The notes under the pieces are model-generated. The model was not told the origin of the DNA, did not search any database, and saw only the letters and a list, made by a program, of their open reading frames with translations. Made by a program: the position numbers and the translations under genes. Of a stretch of 64,000 bases of DNA, positions 48,281-57,502 are shown in pieces. Source of the stretch: Paenibacillus sp. (GTDB lineage Bacteria; Bacillota; Bacilli; Paenibacillales; Paenibacillaceae); NCBI GenBank assembly GCA_017512705.1, contig JAFWEX010000109.1, positions 1 to 64,000 of the forward strand, written 5' to 3'. The first letter of the stretch is position 1; each line of letters begins with the position of its first letter.

Positions 48281-48413
48281 TGTGGATAATTAATCAATGA
48301 TATGTAGAATTGCCTGTGCATGAATGTGTGGACAGGCTGAATATGTGGATAGCCACCCGTGGAATGATAAACCAAAAGAAATAATTCCTGTGGATACAGA
48401 GAACTGTGGATAG
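48281..48413. other. Cluster of five DnaA-box-like sequences
   Basis: TGTGGATAA at 48281 (perfect complement of TTATCCACA), then TGTGGACAG at 48327, TGTGGATAG at 48344, TGTGGATAC at 48389 and TGTGGATAG at 48405, all in the same orientation. Distances are 46, 17, 45 and 16 bases, so the pair pattern repeats about every 62 bases. It lies between pit and corA, away from any dnaA gene. Confidence 0.6.
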
Positions 48414-48424
48414 GGAAATGAGAG

Positions 48425-48449
48425 AAGCCAACCAGATTGGCTTTTTTTG
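48425..48449 (+). terminator. Terminator before corA
   Basis: AAGCCAA pairs with TTGGCTT, followed by T7. Probably ends pit-operon transcription. Confidence 0.75.
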
Positions 48450-48539
48450 TTTTCACGTCAAATAATCTAATTTTGCCGGGATGTTATATGTTATACAATG
48501 GGGAGAACATCGATAAGAGACAAGGACGTGGTCTGATCC

Positions 48540-49499
48540 ATGATTCGTACACTTGCAATTACACGGGAGCACCAAGTCACTGTAAACTTGCCACTTGAGC
48601 AGCTTGACCTGACAGATTATGCATGGGTATGGGCCGATTTCAACCAGCCAACAGAAGAAGAAAGCCAGCTGCTAGACACCTATTTTCATTTTCATCCGCT
48701 TGCTATTGAAGACTGTTTACATGTATTGCAGCGGCCCAAACTGGATTATTATGAAAATTTGCAGTTTCTCGTATTACATGCGCTTCATCCGGTCACGCTC
48801 GAGGCAGAGGAAGTGGATCTGTTTTTGGGGCAGAATTTTCTAGTATCTTATCATCATGGACAATTGGAAGAAGTAGACGAGGCCTGGGAGCGATTGTTGA
48901 AACATGCTCATGAACGCACGGTCTGGGCAAGAGGGCCGGTTGCAGCAGCCTATACATTGATGGATAAACTGGTTGATCATTATTTTCCGGCGCTATTTGC
49001 CATTGAAGATGAGCTGGCTGAACTGGAAAATCGCGGTGGTCAGGAATCGGTGGAAGAACTGATGAATCAGGTGTTTGACCTGCGTAGTCGACTCTTAAAA
49101 TTAAGGCGCACTGTCGTTCCGATGCGTGATCTTCTCTACCGAGTCATCAATTCGCAGCATGTGCAGCGAACAGGGGAACATACCGCATATTTTACAGATA
49201 TTTATGATCATCTGCTCAAACTGACGGATATGATCGAATCGGATCGCGAGATGACGTCAGATCTTCGCGACAGCTATATCTCGCTGAACTCGAACCGGAT
49301 GAATCAGATTATGAAGACATTGACCGTGATTACAACGGTATTTATGCCGCTGACCTTGATAGCAGGTATCTATGGCATGAATTTCGCTTATATGCCGGAG
49401 CTTCAGTGGAAATATGGATATGCCGCTGTCTTGTTACTGATGTTTGTTCTTGGTGGATGTATGGTTGCTTGGTTTGTGAAGCGTGGCTGGTTTAAGTGA
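48540..49499 (+). CDS. corA: CorA-like magnesium transporter
   Basis: A 319-aa protein with a large cytosolic N-domain, a long helical stretch (DELAELENRGGQESVEELMN ... ) and two C-terminal membrane helices. The first ends in the signature GMN (AGIYGMNFAYMPE) of CorA-type channels, and a short basic tail follows. It should take up Mg2+ or another divalent ion. ATG at 48540 with AAGGACGTGG upstream. DnaA-box-like clusters lie on both sides of the gene. Confidence 0.9.
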   Translation: MIRTLAITREHQVTVNLPLEQLDLTDYAWVWADFNQPTEEESQLLDTYFHFHPLAIEDCLHVLQRPKLDYYENLQFLVLHALHPVTLEAEEVDLFLGQNFLVSYHHGQLEEVDEAWERLLKHAHERTVWARGPVAAAYTLMDKLVDHYFPALFAIEDELAELENRGGQESVEELMNQVFDLRSRLLKLRRTVVPMRDLLYRVINSQHVQRTGEHTAYFTDIYDHLLKLTDMIESDREMTSDLRDSYISLNSNRMNQIMKTLTVITTVFMPLTLIAGIYGMNFAYMPELQWKYGYAAVLLLMFVLGGCMVAWFVKRGWFK

Positions 49500-49519
49500 A
49501 CAGGATGGCAGATCATACC

Positions 49520-49577
49520 AAAGGCCGTCTGGCAAAACTTGCGGGCAAATGCTCGAAGGGTTTGCCTGGCGGCCTTT
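49520..49577. repeat. Long hairpin after corA
   Basis: AAAGGCCGTCTGGCAAA pairs with TTTGCCTGGCGGCCTTT (two mismatches) around a ~24-base loop. There is no T run, so a standard terminator is doubtful; it may stabilise the 3' end. Confidence 0.6.
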
Positions 49578-49625
49578 GCTGACGAGTACAGAAGTACAGA
49601 ATACTTCTTCATTCCTCTCCTGCAT

Positions 49626-49670
49626 CTATCCACATGTGCATAAGTGATTCGTGTCTATGACTTGTACACA
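49626..49670. other. Convergent DnaA-box pair plus a third box
   Basis: CTATCCACA (49626-49634) abuts TGTGCATAA (49635-49643, a perfect box on the other strand), and TTGTACACA follows at 49662-49670 with one mismatch to TTATNCACA. It lies between corA and the AlkC gene. Confidence 0.5.
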
Positions 49671-49709
49671 GTTCAAAACACGGATCAAGTGAGCCGCATC
49701 CTCAAGATA

Positions 49710-50798
49710 TTAGTCTACCTTTAGAACGAAAGAAACGCTTTCTGTCTCCTGTCCATTCACAACGATCGTAAGCGAATGCAGACCTGCGTAATATTTACGT
49801 GTGGTTATCCGTTTGAATGATTGTTTTGTTCTGACCGTGCTGCGGCCTTCGGGGTACATTTTGTCAGAGCACTTAAAGCGTTTGGGTGCTTGTTTGCCGT
49901 TAGCCTTCATATAACCGATCTCGTATTCAATTCTCAGCATCTGCGGTTCACCACTATGATTGACCACGTCGAATGAAAAATAAAGATCCTCACCTGTGAC
50001 AAGTTGATCCTGTTCCAGCTTCAGATTCTCAATATGAACAGCTTCCTGCTTGTGGTAACCGAACAAGCTCAGCGCAGCGGGATGTCCTTTCTTCAGCAAC
50101 GAACGACTTGCATGCCGGATAATCCAGTCGGTATGCGGATGCTGACCTTGCCATACTTGAGCGAGGTCAAGAACAAGATCGGGATGATCCTTGGAGATAT
50201 CGTTTAGATGATTGGCTACACTTTTTCGTACATAGAGAGACTCGTCTTGTCGCAACGCATACAGAATTGGAAGCACAGGCGTAGGATCAACAATGAATTC
50301 TCCGAGTTTGGCTCCCCAAGGTAAACGAGGGCGACTACCTTCGCTGGCAAGTCTGCGAATATGTTCATCATGACTCTCGGTCCATTCCATTAAATATTTT
50401 ATTGTCTGGTTTGGATAACGCTGTATGAACGGCCGCACCGCGAACTCGGAACTAGAATAAGGTGTAAATACGGTAAGATACCTCATCGACAGATCGTACC
50501 TTTCTGGTGCAAGCCCATTCACTTCAATGAAGTCAGGCACAAAAAGATACTCGACACCTCGCAGCTGCGGAGCTGCCTGCTCAAGGATATGTAATGCTTT
50601 TTCATAATCCGCTGGCAGTACCAGGGTCAAAGATTCTGTAATCCGACGAATCCTTGCCTTGAACTCCAGCACTTCCCAGCCTTCAGCAAACACCAATTCC
50701 TTGAAATGCTGCGTCTCGAATTCAGGATAAAATAGACGCATCTGATCGCCGGTCCGATCAATGAGTGCCGGTGTATATTTATCTTTGAACAGTTCCAT
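49710..50798 (-). CDS. AlkC-type DNA alkylation repair glycosylase
   Basis: A 362-aa protein of the AlkC branch of HEAT-like DNA glycosylases that remove alkylated bases such as 3-methyladenine or 3-methylcytosine. The HEAT-like helical repeats occupy about residues 1-250, with the hallmark RLASEGSRPRLPWG and YVRKSVANHLNDISKDHPD. The C-terminal ~100 residues (ENLKLEQDQLVTGEDLYFSF ... LTIVVNGQETES) form the Ig-like domain found in many AlkC proteins. GGAGGCGGCC precedes the ATG. Confidence 0.88.
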   Translation of the reverse strand: MELFKDKYTPALIDRTGDQMRLFYPEFETQHFKELVFAEGWEVLEFKARIRRITESLTLVLPADYEKALHILEQAAPQLRGVEYLFVPDFIEVNGLAPERYDLSMRYLTVFTPYSSSEFAVRPFIQRYPNQTIKYLMEWTESHDEHIRRLASEGSRPRLPWGAKLGEFIVDPTPVLPILYALRQDESLYVRKSVANHLNDISKDHPDLVLDLAQVWQGQHPHTDWIIRHASRSLLKKGHPAALSLFGYHKQEAVHIENLKLEQDQLVTGEDLYFSFDVVNHSGEPQMLRIEYEIGYMKANGKQAPKRFKCSDKMYPEGRSTVRTKQSFKRITTRKYYAGLHSLTIVVNGQETESVSFVLKVD

Positions 50799-50936
50799 GG
50801 CCGCCTCCTTTATGTATTCTCTAGTATACCTTATTTTGTAGGTCTAAGAACATAAGTTCTCAAAAAATTTACTTAGTATAGGATGAACGTAGAATGCCGC
50901 TCATCGTGGAGAAGGGGAATGTGTCCTGGACTTTCG

Positions 50937-50978
50937 AAAAAAAGAGTTAAGGCACCCGCCTTTGCCAAGGGAGTGCCT
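50937..50978 (-). terminator. Terminator of the 50987-51619 gene
   Basis: AGGCAC pairs with GTGCCT with inner CCTT/AAGG; the minus strand continues CTTTTTTT. Confidence 0.75.
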
Positions 50979-50986
50979 GAATCAAA

Positions 50987-51619
50987 TTAGCTTTTGCGTC
51001 TTTTGGGACGTGGTTTAGCGGATGCCGTTTTTCGGCGGGCTGGAGCCGAGGTGCGTTTGCGCTGCGTGCCCGTTGTTTTTTTACGGCGCTTGCGCGATTT
51101 AGGCTGCGAATATTCTTCATAGTCGGCGTCAGCCTCGGCGCTAGTGTTTTTGTTTTTTCCAAAAGGCAGAATGCCCATCACGAGCTTCATCATCGGTGCC
51201 ATCTGTTGAATACCACCAACGACTTTTTGCATTTTGGCAACGCCGTTCATGATACCGTCAATGCCGCCAAAGCGGTCAATCATACCTTTTAACTCACCCA
51301 GATTGGCAAGGGAGAAGCCTGAGCTGCCTGAGGAAGCAGGGGCTGGTGCTGGAGTAACAGCAGATACTGGAACGGCACTTCCATAGATCCCTCCGCTGGA
51401 TGCACCCTGTCCATAGGGCACAAGACCAGATGCTTCGACTTCAGCGAAGCCTGGATATTGCAGATCAACACCTGGGTACATCGGCTGAATCTGGGTCTCA
51501 TTTAAAGAGCGCGGGACGCTTCCATTCGGTGCATAGGCCGAGGTGCGTGCCTGCCGATGACCATGAGAAGCCGGACGTTGCCGTGTCCCTGGCTGACGAT
51601 GGTAATAATGCTGTGGCAT
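50987..51619 (-). CDS. VrrA/YqfQ-like protein, unknown function
   Basis: A 210-aa low-complexity protein: a polar N-terminus rich in His, Arg, Gln and Tyr; a central hydrophobic helical segment (GGIDGIMNGVAKMQKVVGGI, QQMAPMMKLVMGILPFG); and a strongly basic Lys/Arg/Ser tail. This order recalls the YqfQ/VrrA group of Bacillus spore-associated proteins. The assignment is by general character only. ATG at 51619 with AAGGAACGTG upstream. Confidence 0.55.
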   Translation of the reverse strand: MPQHYYHRQPGTRQRPASHGHRQARTSAYAPNGSVPRSLNETQIQPMYPGVDLQYPGFAEVEASGLVPYGQGASSGGIYGSAVPVSAVTPAPAPASSGSSGFSLANLGELKGMIDRFGGIDGIMNGVAKMQKVVGGIQQMAPMMKLVMGILPFGKNKNTSAEADADYEEYSQPKSRKRRKKTTGTQRKRTSAPARRKTASAKPRPKRRKS

Positions 51620-51999
51620 GAACGATCACGTTCCTTTTATATTAGATTTTCGGAATTGCGTTCCACCATAGATTCCCGACTTCCGTTCCATCTGGAAATC
51701 AATTGCGTAAGATACGGCAATAACATGCAGGGTGGAACTCCTTTTTCTATACTGTATGTCATTCGCGGAAAGGCGGCGTAGGCGGGTGTCACGGGAAACG
51801 GGATATTTGCGGATTTGGGCGCGGGTCACGCCAGAGTAAACGGAGATGTTTTAGGAAGAAAAATGAAGTTTGGACATAAAATTGTAACAATTAAGGAGAA
51901 TAAAATCTCGAATAAATAAAAGGTTTTTTTTACCACTAAAGGATGGGATCAAGCCTTATTCCTTCTGAATGTCCACCTGGGGAGGACAATAGTGCTATA

Positions 52000-52013
52000 T
52001 GTAAGCGGTAACA
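52000..52013 (+). promoter_or_regulatory. cre-like site upstream of yerC
   Basis: TGTAAGCGGTAACA fits the CcpA consensus TGWAANCGNTNWCA at all positions. It lies ~100 bases before the YerC-like gene, in an otherwise gene-free stretch (51620-52115). Confidence 0.5.
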
Positions 52014-52115
52014 TGTGTTTTTGTTCTGTAGTGCGTGAAATCGTTAACGCTTGAAATACCAACTCAGGATAGGTACAATGTAGGTACACAGTAACCGCTA
52101 GGGGATGATAATAAA

Positions 52116-52406
52116 ATGCAGCTGAAAAAGCTAAATGATAAAAGCATAGAACAATTATTTGAGGCCATCCTGACACTGAAGGATATTGAGGAGTGTTACG
52201 TCTTTTTTGATGACCTCTGCACCGTGAATGAGATTCAATCCATGTCCCAGCGGCTGGAAGTAGCACGTATGCTTGGCAAAGGAAACACATACAACCAGAT
52301 CGAAGCAGAGACAGGTGCGAGCACAGCTACGATATCACGTGTTAAGCGTTGTCTGAATTACGGTAATGACGGTTATAAAATGACACTGGAACGCCTGGGG
52401 CGCTAA
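52116..52406 (+). CDS. YerC/YecD-type TrpR-like regulator
   Basis: A 96-aa protein of the TrpR-related YerC family. The helix-turn-helix is clear: SQRLEVARMLGKGNTYNQIEAETGASTATISRVKRCLNYG. AGGGGATGATAATAAA precedes the ATG. It lies three bases before a CbiX-like gene, so they are probably co-transcribed. Confidence 0.88.
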   Translation: MQLKKLNDKSIEQLFEAILTLKDIEECYVFFDDLCTVNEIQSMSQRLEVARMLGKGNTYNQIEAETGASTATISRVKRCLNYGNDGYKMTLERLGR

Positions 52407-52409
52407 GTC

Positions 52410-53183
52410 ATGAAGAAGCCGGGTGTACTCATCATTAGTCACGGTTCTCAGGAGAAGACCTGGGTAGAATCCGTCGATGACGCGATTTCCCGGTTGAATC
52501 TGCCTGACACGTTACCTGTTGAAGCCGGATTTCTGGAATTGGTGGAAGGACGTCTGATCCAGGACGGTATTAACCGACTGGAGGCTCAAGGCGTAACCGA
52601 TCTGTTGGTCGTTCCTCTGTTTGTTTCCTCAGGTAGTACCCATGTGGATGAGATAGAATATGCTATTGGGGCAAAGGATGCGCCTGAACGTGAAACCGAT
52701 CTCGAACCATTCGAGGTGAAGGCTCGGGTTCATTTTGGTTATCCAGTGGACAATGATCCTGATATTGCCGTTATGGTGTGGGACAAGGTACGTTCGCTAT
52801 CGAAGCAACCTGAGCAGGAAACCGTTTTGCTTGTCGGACACGGCAGTATCCATGATGGATTCCGCCAGCGCTGGGAAGCAGGGATATCCTCTCTCGCAGA
52901 ACGAGTGAAACAAATCAGTGGAGTTGCTCACACCGACTATGCGTTGCTGAATCCGGATAGTGTATCTGACAAGGTGAAATACTGGAGCCAGGAGCGAGAA
53001 TGCCGCGTGATTGTGGCGCCGCTGTTTTTAAGTGCCGGTTATTTTACGCGTCATGTCATTCCGCGCCGGCTTAAGGACTTGGAATATGCATATAGTGGGG
53101 ATACTTTGTTGCCTCATCCGCTGCTTGGTCAGTGGCTGGAGCGGCAGATTCACTTTTTGCTGGAGCAGTGTAACAAGGCGTAA
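52410..53183 (+). CDS. CbiX-like protein (sirohydrochlorin chelatase family)
   Basis: A 257-aa protein with two CbiX/chelatase-type halves: GVLIISHGSQEKTWV ... VVPLFVSSGSTHVDEIEYA and ETVLLVGHGSIHDGFRQRW ... IVAPLFLSAGYFTRHVIPRR. His residues in SHGS, TH, GHGS and RH are in metal-binding positions. It could insert Co2+, Ni2+ or Fe2+ into sirohydrochlorin, but no other tetrapyrrole gene lies nearby, so the metal and even the substrate are open. It follows the YerC-like regulator gene directly. Confidence 0.82.
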   Translation: MKKPGVLIISHGSQEKTWVESVDDAISRLNLPDTLPVEAGFLELVEGRLIQDGINRLEAQGVTDLLVVPLFVSSGSTHVDEIEYAIGAKDAPERETDLEPFEVKARVHFGYPVDNDPDIAVMVWDKVRSLSKQPEQETVLLVGHGSIHDGFRQRWEAGISSLAERVKQISGVAHTDYALLNPDSVSDKVKYWSQERECRVIVAPLFLSAGYFTRHVIPRRLKDLEYAYSGDTLLPHPLLGQWLERQIHFLLEQCNKA

Positions 53184-53240
53184 ATTGAAGGATTTATGGA
53201 TTCGTTCTATGATTCTAAATAAAACTAATCTAAATAACGT

Positions 53241-53268
53241 AAAACCACGTCGATTGACGTGGTTTTTT
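53241..53268 (+). terminator. Terminator after CbiX-like gene
   Basis: AAAACCACGTC pairs with GACGTGGTTTT around GATT, followed by Ts. Confidence 0.88.
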
Positions 53269-53385
53269 GTGTAATCGCTTCTATTTTGAAGTGTGTATTC
53301 AGAATCAGTGCTAGCAGGTGTCTGACCAGAATATGAAGGTCTTCTCTAATGTTTCAATCTAACCTAACTATCCAATCTAACCTAA

Positions 53386-54111
53386 TTATCTAAACCAAGC
53401 CTTGTTCAGATTGTTCGCAAAGTTGTTATCGTTAAAAGGGACATTGGCACTGCCAAAGTCTGTTGTATTCAGAGCATTACGGGCTGCTGGAGTCAGGTCG
53501 TCCCAACCGATGAGAGGCTGAGTTCCTCCAACAACGTTGGTTACACCTAACTCATGGTTGAGCGGCCAGGTGCTATTATATGAGATTTTGGGATGATCAC
53601 CTTGCATATTGCTCGAACTTGGCGTAACGTTGGTGAACTTCCCATGACCAGAATAGGCAATGGACAGCACTTTTGGATTAGCCACGGCCGGGTTGTCTAC
53701 CCATACCACGATACCCTCCCAGTCATGGCGATGTCCGAGTCCCGGAGAAGGGTTGTCTTTAGGGAAGTACCATGCATACATAATTGCCCACACGCCATTA
53801 TGCCAAGCGGAACGGGAATAGACCTGACCCAGGTTGGAGCTGCATCCTCCATTATGTGATCCCGATGTTGCTAGGCCAGCACTGGTGTTGCCCTGTGCAT
53901 CCACGGCTGGAAAGGGTACGCAACCATGATAGACTTTCAGGAAAGGCTGAAAACGTTTTGCAGTAATCTGCGTGGCTGTCACGGGTGTGACTTCTTGGAA
54001 GCCGACGACCTGATCATGATTAATGACGGCTGCTTCTACAACTGTAACCATAGGGAAGGAAGCTAACAAGGCAACCATAAGCATAAGTACAAGTTTCCTG
54101 GCTTTTAACAT
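53386..54111 (-). CDS. Nep1-like protein (NPP1 family necrosis-inducing toxin)
   Basis: A 241-aa secreted NLP. The signal peptide is residues 1-27 (LVLMLMVALLASF, cleavage near VEA). The exact NLP heptapeptide GHRHDWE is at residues 126-132, the metal-binding site needed for membrane damage in plant cells. Residues 109-119 (AIMYAWYFPKD) correspond to the conserved nlp20 immune-epitope region. Two cysteines (64 and 90) match type 1 NLPs. AAAGGAG precedes the ATG at nine bases. It suggests contact with plants. Confidence 0.93.
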   Translation of the reverse strand: MLKARKLVLMLMVALLASFPMVTVVEAAVINHDQVVGFQEVTPVTATQITAKRFQPFLKVYHGCVPFPAVDAQGNTSAGLATSGSHNGGCSSNLGQVYSRSAWHNGVWAIMYAWYFPKDNPSPGLGHRHDWEGIVVWVDNPAVANPKVLSIAYSGHGKFTNVTPSSSNMQGDHPKISYNSTWPLNHELGVTNVVGGTQPLIGWDDLTPAARNALNTTDFGSANVPFNDNNFANNLNKAWFR

Positions 54112-54669
54112 CGTTCAATTCTCCTTTGCAAACGTAGTTGTGTGAAGAAGTTATTACTGAGTAGCTAGAACATCCTGTGATTGAATGATATCGGAAAAGT
54201 ATTGAATATACTTAACTTTTTATATTGAGATTTGTAAATTTGCTGTATATTTATGTCATACTTCAAAAAAAGGGACAGCCGAACGTAAGAAGATTAATTC
54301 CTGTTCAAGCGGGCAGAATGGAAGATTAGTGGGTTATTTTGGCAAATAAAAGAATGAAGGATCGGTCTCAAGACGGTCCTAGCCTGTTGATTAGGGTAAG
54401 GGCAAGGGCTTTTCGGGTTAATATATACGTGGAAATCACTGCTGGAATAGGCTAGGACATCTGTACATTTGATGATATGATAGAAGTAATAGCCTTTGGA
54501 ATGAGACGAAATTCCTCTGGCATAGATATAGATCGAACGAATGATTCGGGCAGAATTAACGGAGATTCAGAATTGTGTTAAGTTATATGATGCCCCTTAA
54601 TGGAAAATACAGCGTAAGAGGATGAGGTCTTATGGACTCATGGATAATGTGGAATAGGTGGCGTGTCAG
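54112..54669. other. Gene-free stretch
   Basis: Between the NLP gene and the lipid-kinase gene. AT-rich near the NLP promoter. There are small imperfect repeats (GGTCCTAGCCTG; GGCTAGGAC) around 54375 and 54452, but no coding region or known RNA was recognised. Confidence 0.4.
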
Positions 54670-55554
54670 ATGAAAAGAGCTCGATTAATATACAATCCGA
54701 CTTCAGGCCGGGAAGAAATGAAAAAACGTTTAGCAGATATTTTGCAGCGTTTGGATCAGGGTGGCATTGAGACTTCGTGTCACGCAACAACGGGAGAAGG
54801 CGATGCGACCCGGGAAGCGGAACTGGCAATTGAACGCGGCTATGACATGATTATTGCTGCTGGTGGGGATGGTACATTGTATGAGGTCATTAATGGTATG
54901 GCTGAACGAGACAATCGTCCTCCGCTGGGTGTATTTCCGCTAGGAACAACGAATGACTTCGCTCGTGCGCTAGGTATTCCAAGACAATGGGAAGATTACG
55001 TAGATCTGGTCATTCAGCAGCAGACGCGGCCACTGGATCTGGGGAAGGCGAATGATAGGTATTTTATCAACATCGCTGGCGGCGGATCGTTAACCGAGCT
55101 AACCTATGAAGTGCCGAGTCGTTTGAAAACGATGATCGGGCAACTGGCCTATTATATGAAGGGTATTGAGAAAATGGCAAGCTTGTCCCCGCAGGAATTA
55201 ATCATTCGTGCGAACGGTCAGGAAGAAATTCATGATGAATTCATGCTGTTCCTCATTGCGAATACAAACTCCGTTGGCGGCTTCGAGAAGCTGGCGCCTG
55301 GAGCGACGATCGATGATGGTCTGTTCGATGTCATCGGTGTGCGCAAATGCAACCTGGCCGATATGATTCGTCTCGTTACACTGGCGCTGCGCGGTGAGCA
55401 TCTGAACGACAAGAAGGTCGTGCATTTCCAGACGAATCATATGGAAGTCACATCGCCGGGCTATGTACAATTGAATCTGGACGGTGAGCTGGGCGGCACA
55501 CTGCCAGCAACGTTTACGAATTTGAGGCACCATCTGCAATTGTTCCATCGGTAG
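54670..55554 (+). CDS. dgkB: Diacylglycerol kinase family lipid kinase
   Basis: A 294-aa soluble DagK-type kinase that phosphorylates diacylglycerol to phosphatidic acid, recycling lipid from lipoteichoic-acid synthesis. The nucleotide motif AAGGDGTLYEVINGM, LGVFPLGTTNDFARALGIP and the metal/active region GATIDDGLFDV are as in Bacillus DgkB. ATG at 54670 has AGGTGG seven bases upstream. In Firmicutes dgkB often lies near a 23S rRNA uracil methyltransferase gene, as here. Confidence 0.9.
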   Translation: MKRARLIYNPTSGREEMKKRLADILQRLDQGGIETSCHATTGEGDATREAELAIERGYDMIIAAGGDGTLYEVINGMAERDNRPPLGVFPLGTTNDFARALGIPRQWEDYVDLVIQQQTRPLDLGKANDRYFINIAGGGSLTELTYEVPSRLKTMIGQLAYYMKGIEKMASLSPQELIIRANGQEEIHDEFMLFLIANTNSVGGFEKLAPGATIDDGLFDVIGVRKCNLADMIRLVTLALRGEHLNDKKVVHFQTNHMEVTSPGYVQLNLDGELGGTLPATFTNLRHHLQLFHR

Positions 55555-55569
55555 ATCGTCCATTCATTC

Positions 55570-55614
55570 AAATAACGTCTCTGAGATTCGTTAGAATTTC
55601 GGTACGTTATTTTT
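55570..55614 (+). terminator. Terminator after dgkB-like gene
   Basis: AAATAACGT (55570-55578) pairs with ACGTTATTT (55604-55612) with further Ts; the loop is long. Confidence 0.6.
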
Positions 55615-55768
55615 GGCGTGAATTAGTTTGCTTGGAATGGTTAAGAATTGAAGAAACATGATTGGACTTATTCGTTATAAGGTAATGATAGGACGATAGG
55701 GTTATTAGAATGCTTAACTCACTGTCTTGCAGGCAGTGTACTATATATAAGAAAGAAGTGAATGTACG

Positions 55769-57415
55769 TTGTCTAATACGAACCGCAGCGGTCGTGGAAA
55801 AAACCGCCGGAATTCGGCTGCTCCACAAGGAAAAGGGAAGGTCTCGTCGTCCCGCCAGCCAGGTCAATCTACGCAATCAAGTCGTCCATCTATACGTCAG
55901 TTTGAAAAAGAGGTGCGACCACACGGTGCATCTCAGTCTGGTGTACGTTCCAAAGGTAGAAATCGTGAATCTGCGCCTATTGAAGGACTGCCAGTAAGCA
56001 AAAATGACGAAACCATCATCGATATCATTGGCATGAATCATGATGGTGAGGGTGTGGGGCGTGCCGACGGTTACACCTTATTTGTGCAAGGTGCTCTTCC
56101 AGGTGAAACCGTACGTGTACGCGTGATGAAAACCAAGAAGCAATACGGCTACGCCAAGCTACTTGAGATTGTTAAAGCCAGTCCGGATCGTGTATCCGCG
56201 CCATGTCCAATCTACGACCAGTGTGGTGGCTGCCAGATTCAGCATATGAGTTATGCTGGACAGCTGGCATGGAAACGTCAGCTGGTGATCGATAACCTTC
56301 AGCGGATCGGGAAGTTGAATGTACTGGTGGAGGATGAGACTGGGGTAACCGAACCTGAACAAGCAGAACCAGAGCACGCAATTCGTGTACTGCCCACGAT
56401 GGGTATGGACGAGCCATGGCGCTACCGGAACAAGGCACAGGTGCCGATTGGTGTGACCGAAGGCGGATTGGTGGGTGGTTTTTATGCCAAAGGAACTCAC
56501 CGAATCATCGACATGGAGACATGTCTTATTCAGCATGAGCACAATGACGAAGTCGTGGCGAAGGTGAAGGAGATCGGCAGTCACTTCGGCATCAGTGCAT
56601 ATAACGAAGAAACAGGTCGTGGCCTGCTGCGTCATGTCGTGGTGAAGAAGGCATTCCGTACAGGTGAGATGATGCTCGTCCTGGTGACGAATGGTCGGGA
56701 CATTCCACACAAGGACGAGTGGATCGGCAGCATTCGTGAAGCGATCCCGCAGGTGGCAAGCATCTGCCAGAACGTGAACAAGAAGCAGACGAACGTTATT
56801 TTTGGTGATGAGACTCGTGTCCTGTGGGGACGTGATGTGATCTATGACTTTATCGGGGATGTGCAATTTGCAATCTCTCCACGTTCCTTCTATCAGGTTA
56901 ATCCGGTGCAGACCGAAGTGTTGTATGGCAAAACGGTAGAGTACGCTGGACTCAGCGGTAAAGAATCGGTGATCGATGCCTATTGCGGCATCGGCACGAT
57001 CTCTCTTTTCCTCGCACAGCATGCGGATGAAGTGTACGGGGTCGAGATTGTACCTGAAGCCATTGAGGATGCACGCAGCAATGCGATGCTGAACGAGATG
57101 CGCAACGTCAAGTTCGAAGTCGGCGCCTCCGAAGACGTCATCCCGCGCTGGAAAGAACAAGGCATCGAAGCTGACGTTATCGTGGTCGATCCACCACGTA
57201 AGGGCTGTGATCCACGCTTGCTCGATACCATTCTGGAGATGAAGCCGGAGCGTGTGGTATACGTAAGTTGTAATCCGAGTACGCTGGCGCGTGATCTAAG
57301 AGTGCTGGAGGATGGCGGCTATCGAACGGTGGAGGTAACGCCAGTGGATATGTTCCCGCATACGGTGCATGTGGAGTCAGTGGCGATGTTGGTGAGGGAT
57401 GGTGCAGATGTCTGA
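55769..57415 (+). CDS. rlmCD: 23S rRNA (uracil-C5)-methyltransferase, RlmCD type
   Basis: A 548-aa SAM enzyme that methylates uracils of 23S rRNA. A Ser/Arg/Lys-rich ~80-residue leader is followed by a TRAM domain ([19 protein letters not shown]), the Fe-S cluster cysteines in [13 protein letters not shown], the SAM motif [17 protein letters not shown], and the catalytic Cys in [15 protein letters not shown]. Bacillus RlmCD is ~460 aa, so the basic leader is extra. TTG at 55769 is the only sensible start (AGAAAGAAG upstream). It is the last core gene before the AT-rich island. Confidence 0.88.
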   Translation: MSNTNRSGRGKNRRNSAAPQGKGKVSSSRQPGQSTQSSRPSIRQFEKEVRPHGASQSGVRSKGRNRESAPIEGLPVSKNDETIIDIIGMNHDGEGVGRADGYTLFVQGALPGETVRVRVMKTKKQYGYAKLLEIVKASPDRVSAPCPIYDQCGGCQIQHMSYAGQLAWKRQLVIDNLQRIGKLNVLVEDETGVTEPEQAEPEHAIRVLPTMGMDEPWRYRNKAQVPIGVTEGGLVGGFYAKGTHRIIDMETCLIQHEHNDEVVAKVKEIGSHFGISAYNEETGRGLLRHVVVKKAFRTGEMMLVLVTNGRDIPHKDEWIGSIREAIPQVASICQNVNKKQTNVIFGDETRVLWGRDVIYDFIGDVQFAISPRSFYQVNPVQTEVLYGKTVEYAGLSGKESVIDAYCGIGTISLFLAQHADEVYGVEIVPEAIEDARSNAMLNEMRNVKFEVGASEDVIPRWKEQGIEADVIVVDPPRKGCDPRLLDTILEMKPERVVYVSCNPSTLARDLRVLEDGGYRTVEVTPVDMFPHTVHVESVAMLVRDGADV

Positions 57416-57502
57416 AATTTCTAGTTGTGGAGAGGGTGTTGGGAGTGGTGCAGATGATACACAAGTGTGAAACAGAGGCAATACAATAGTAGAGCTGACT
57501 GA

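Noticed and set aside
48281-48413. Chromosomal origin (oriC)
   Set aside because: DnaA boxes are clustered, but there is no dnaA, dnaN or AT-rich unwinding element next to them; titration or regulatory cluster is the safer reading.
48256-48456. Minus-strand 66-codon frame upstream of corA
   Set aside because: Overlaps the DnaA-box cluster and the terminator; sequence pattern is explained by those sites.
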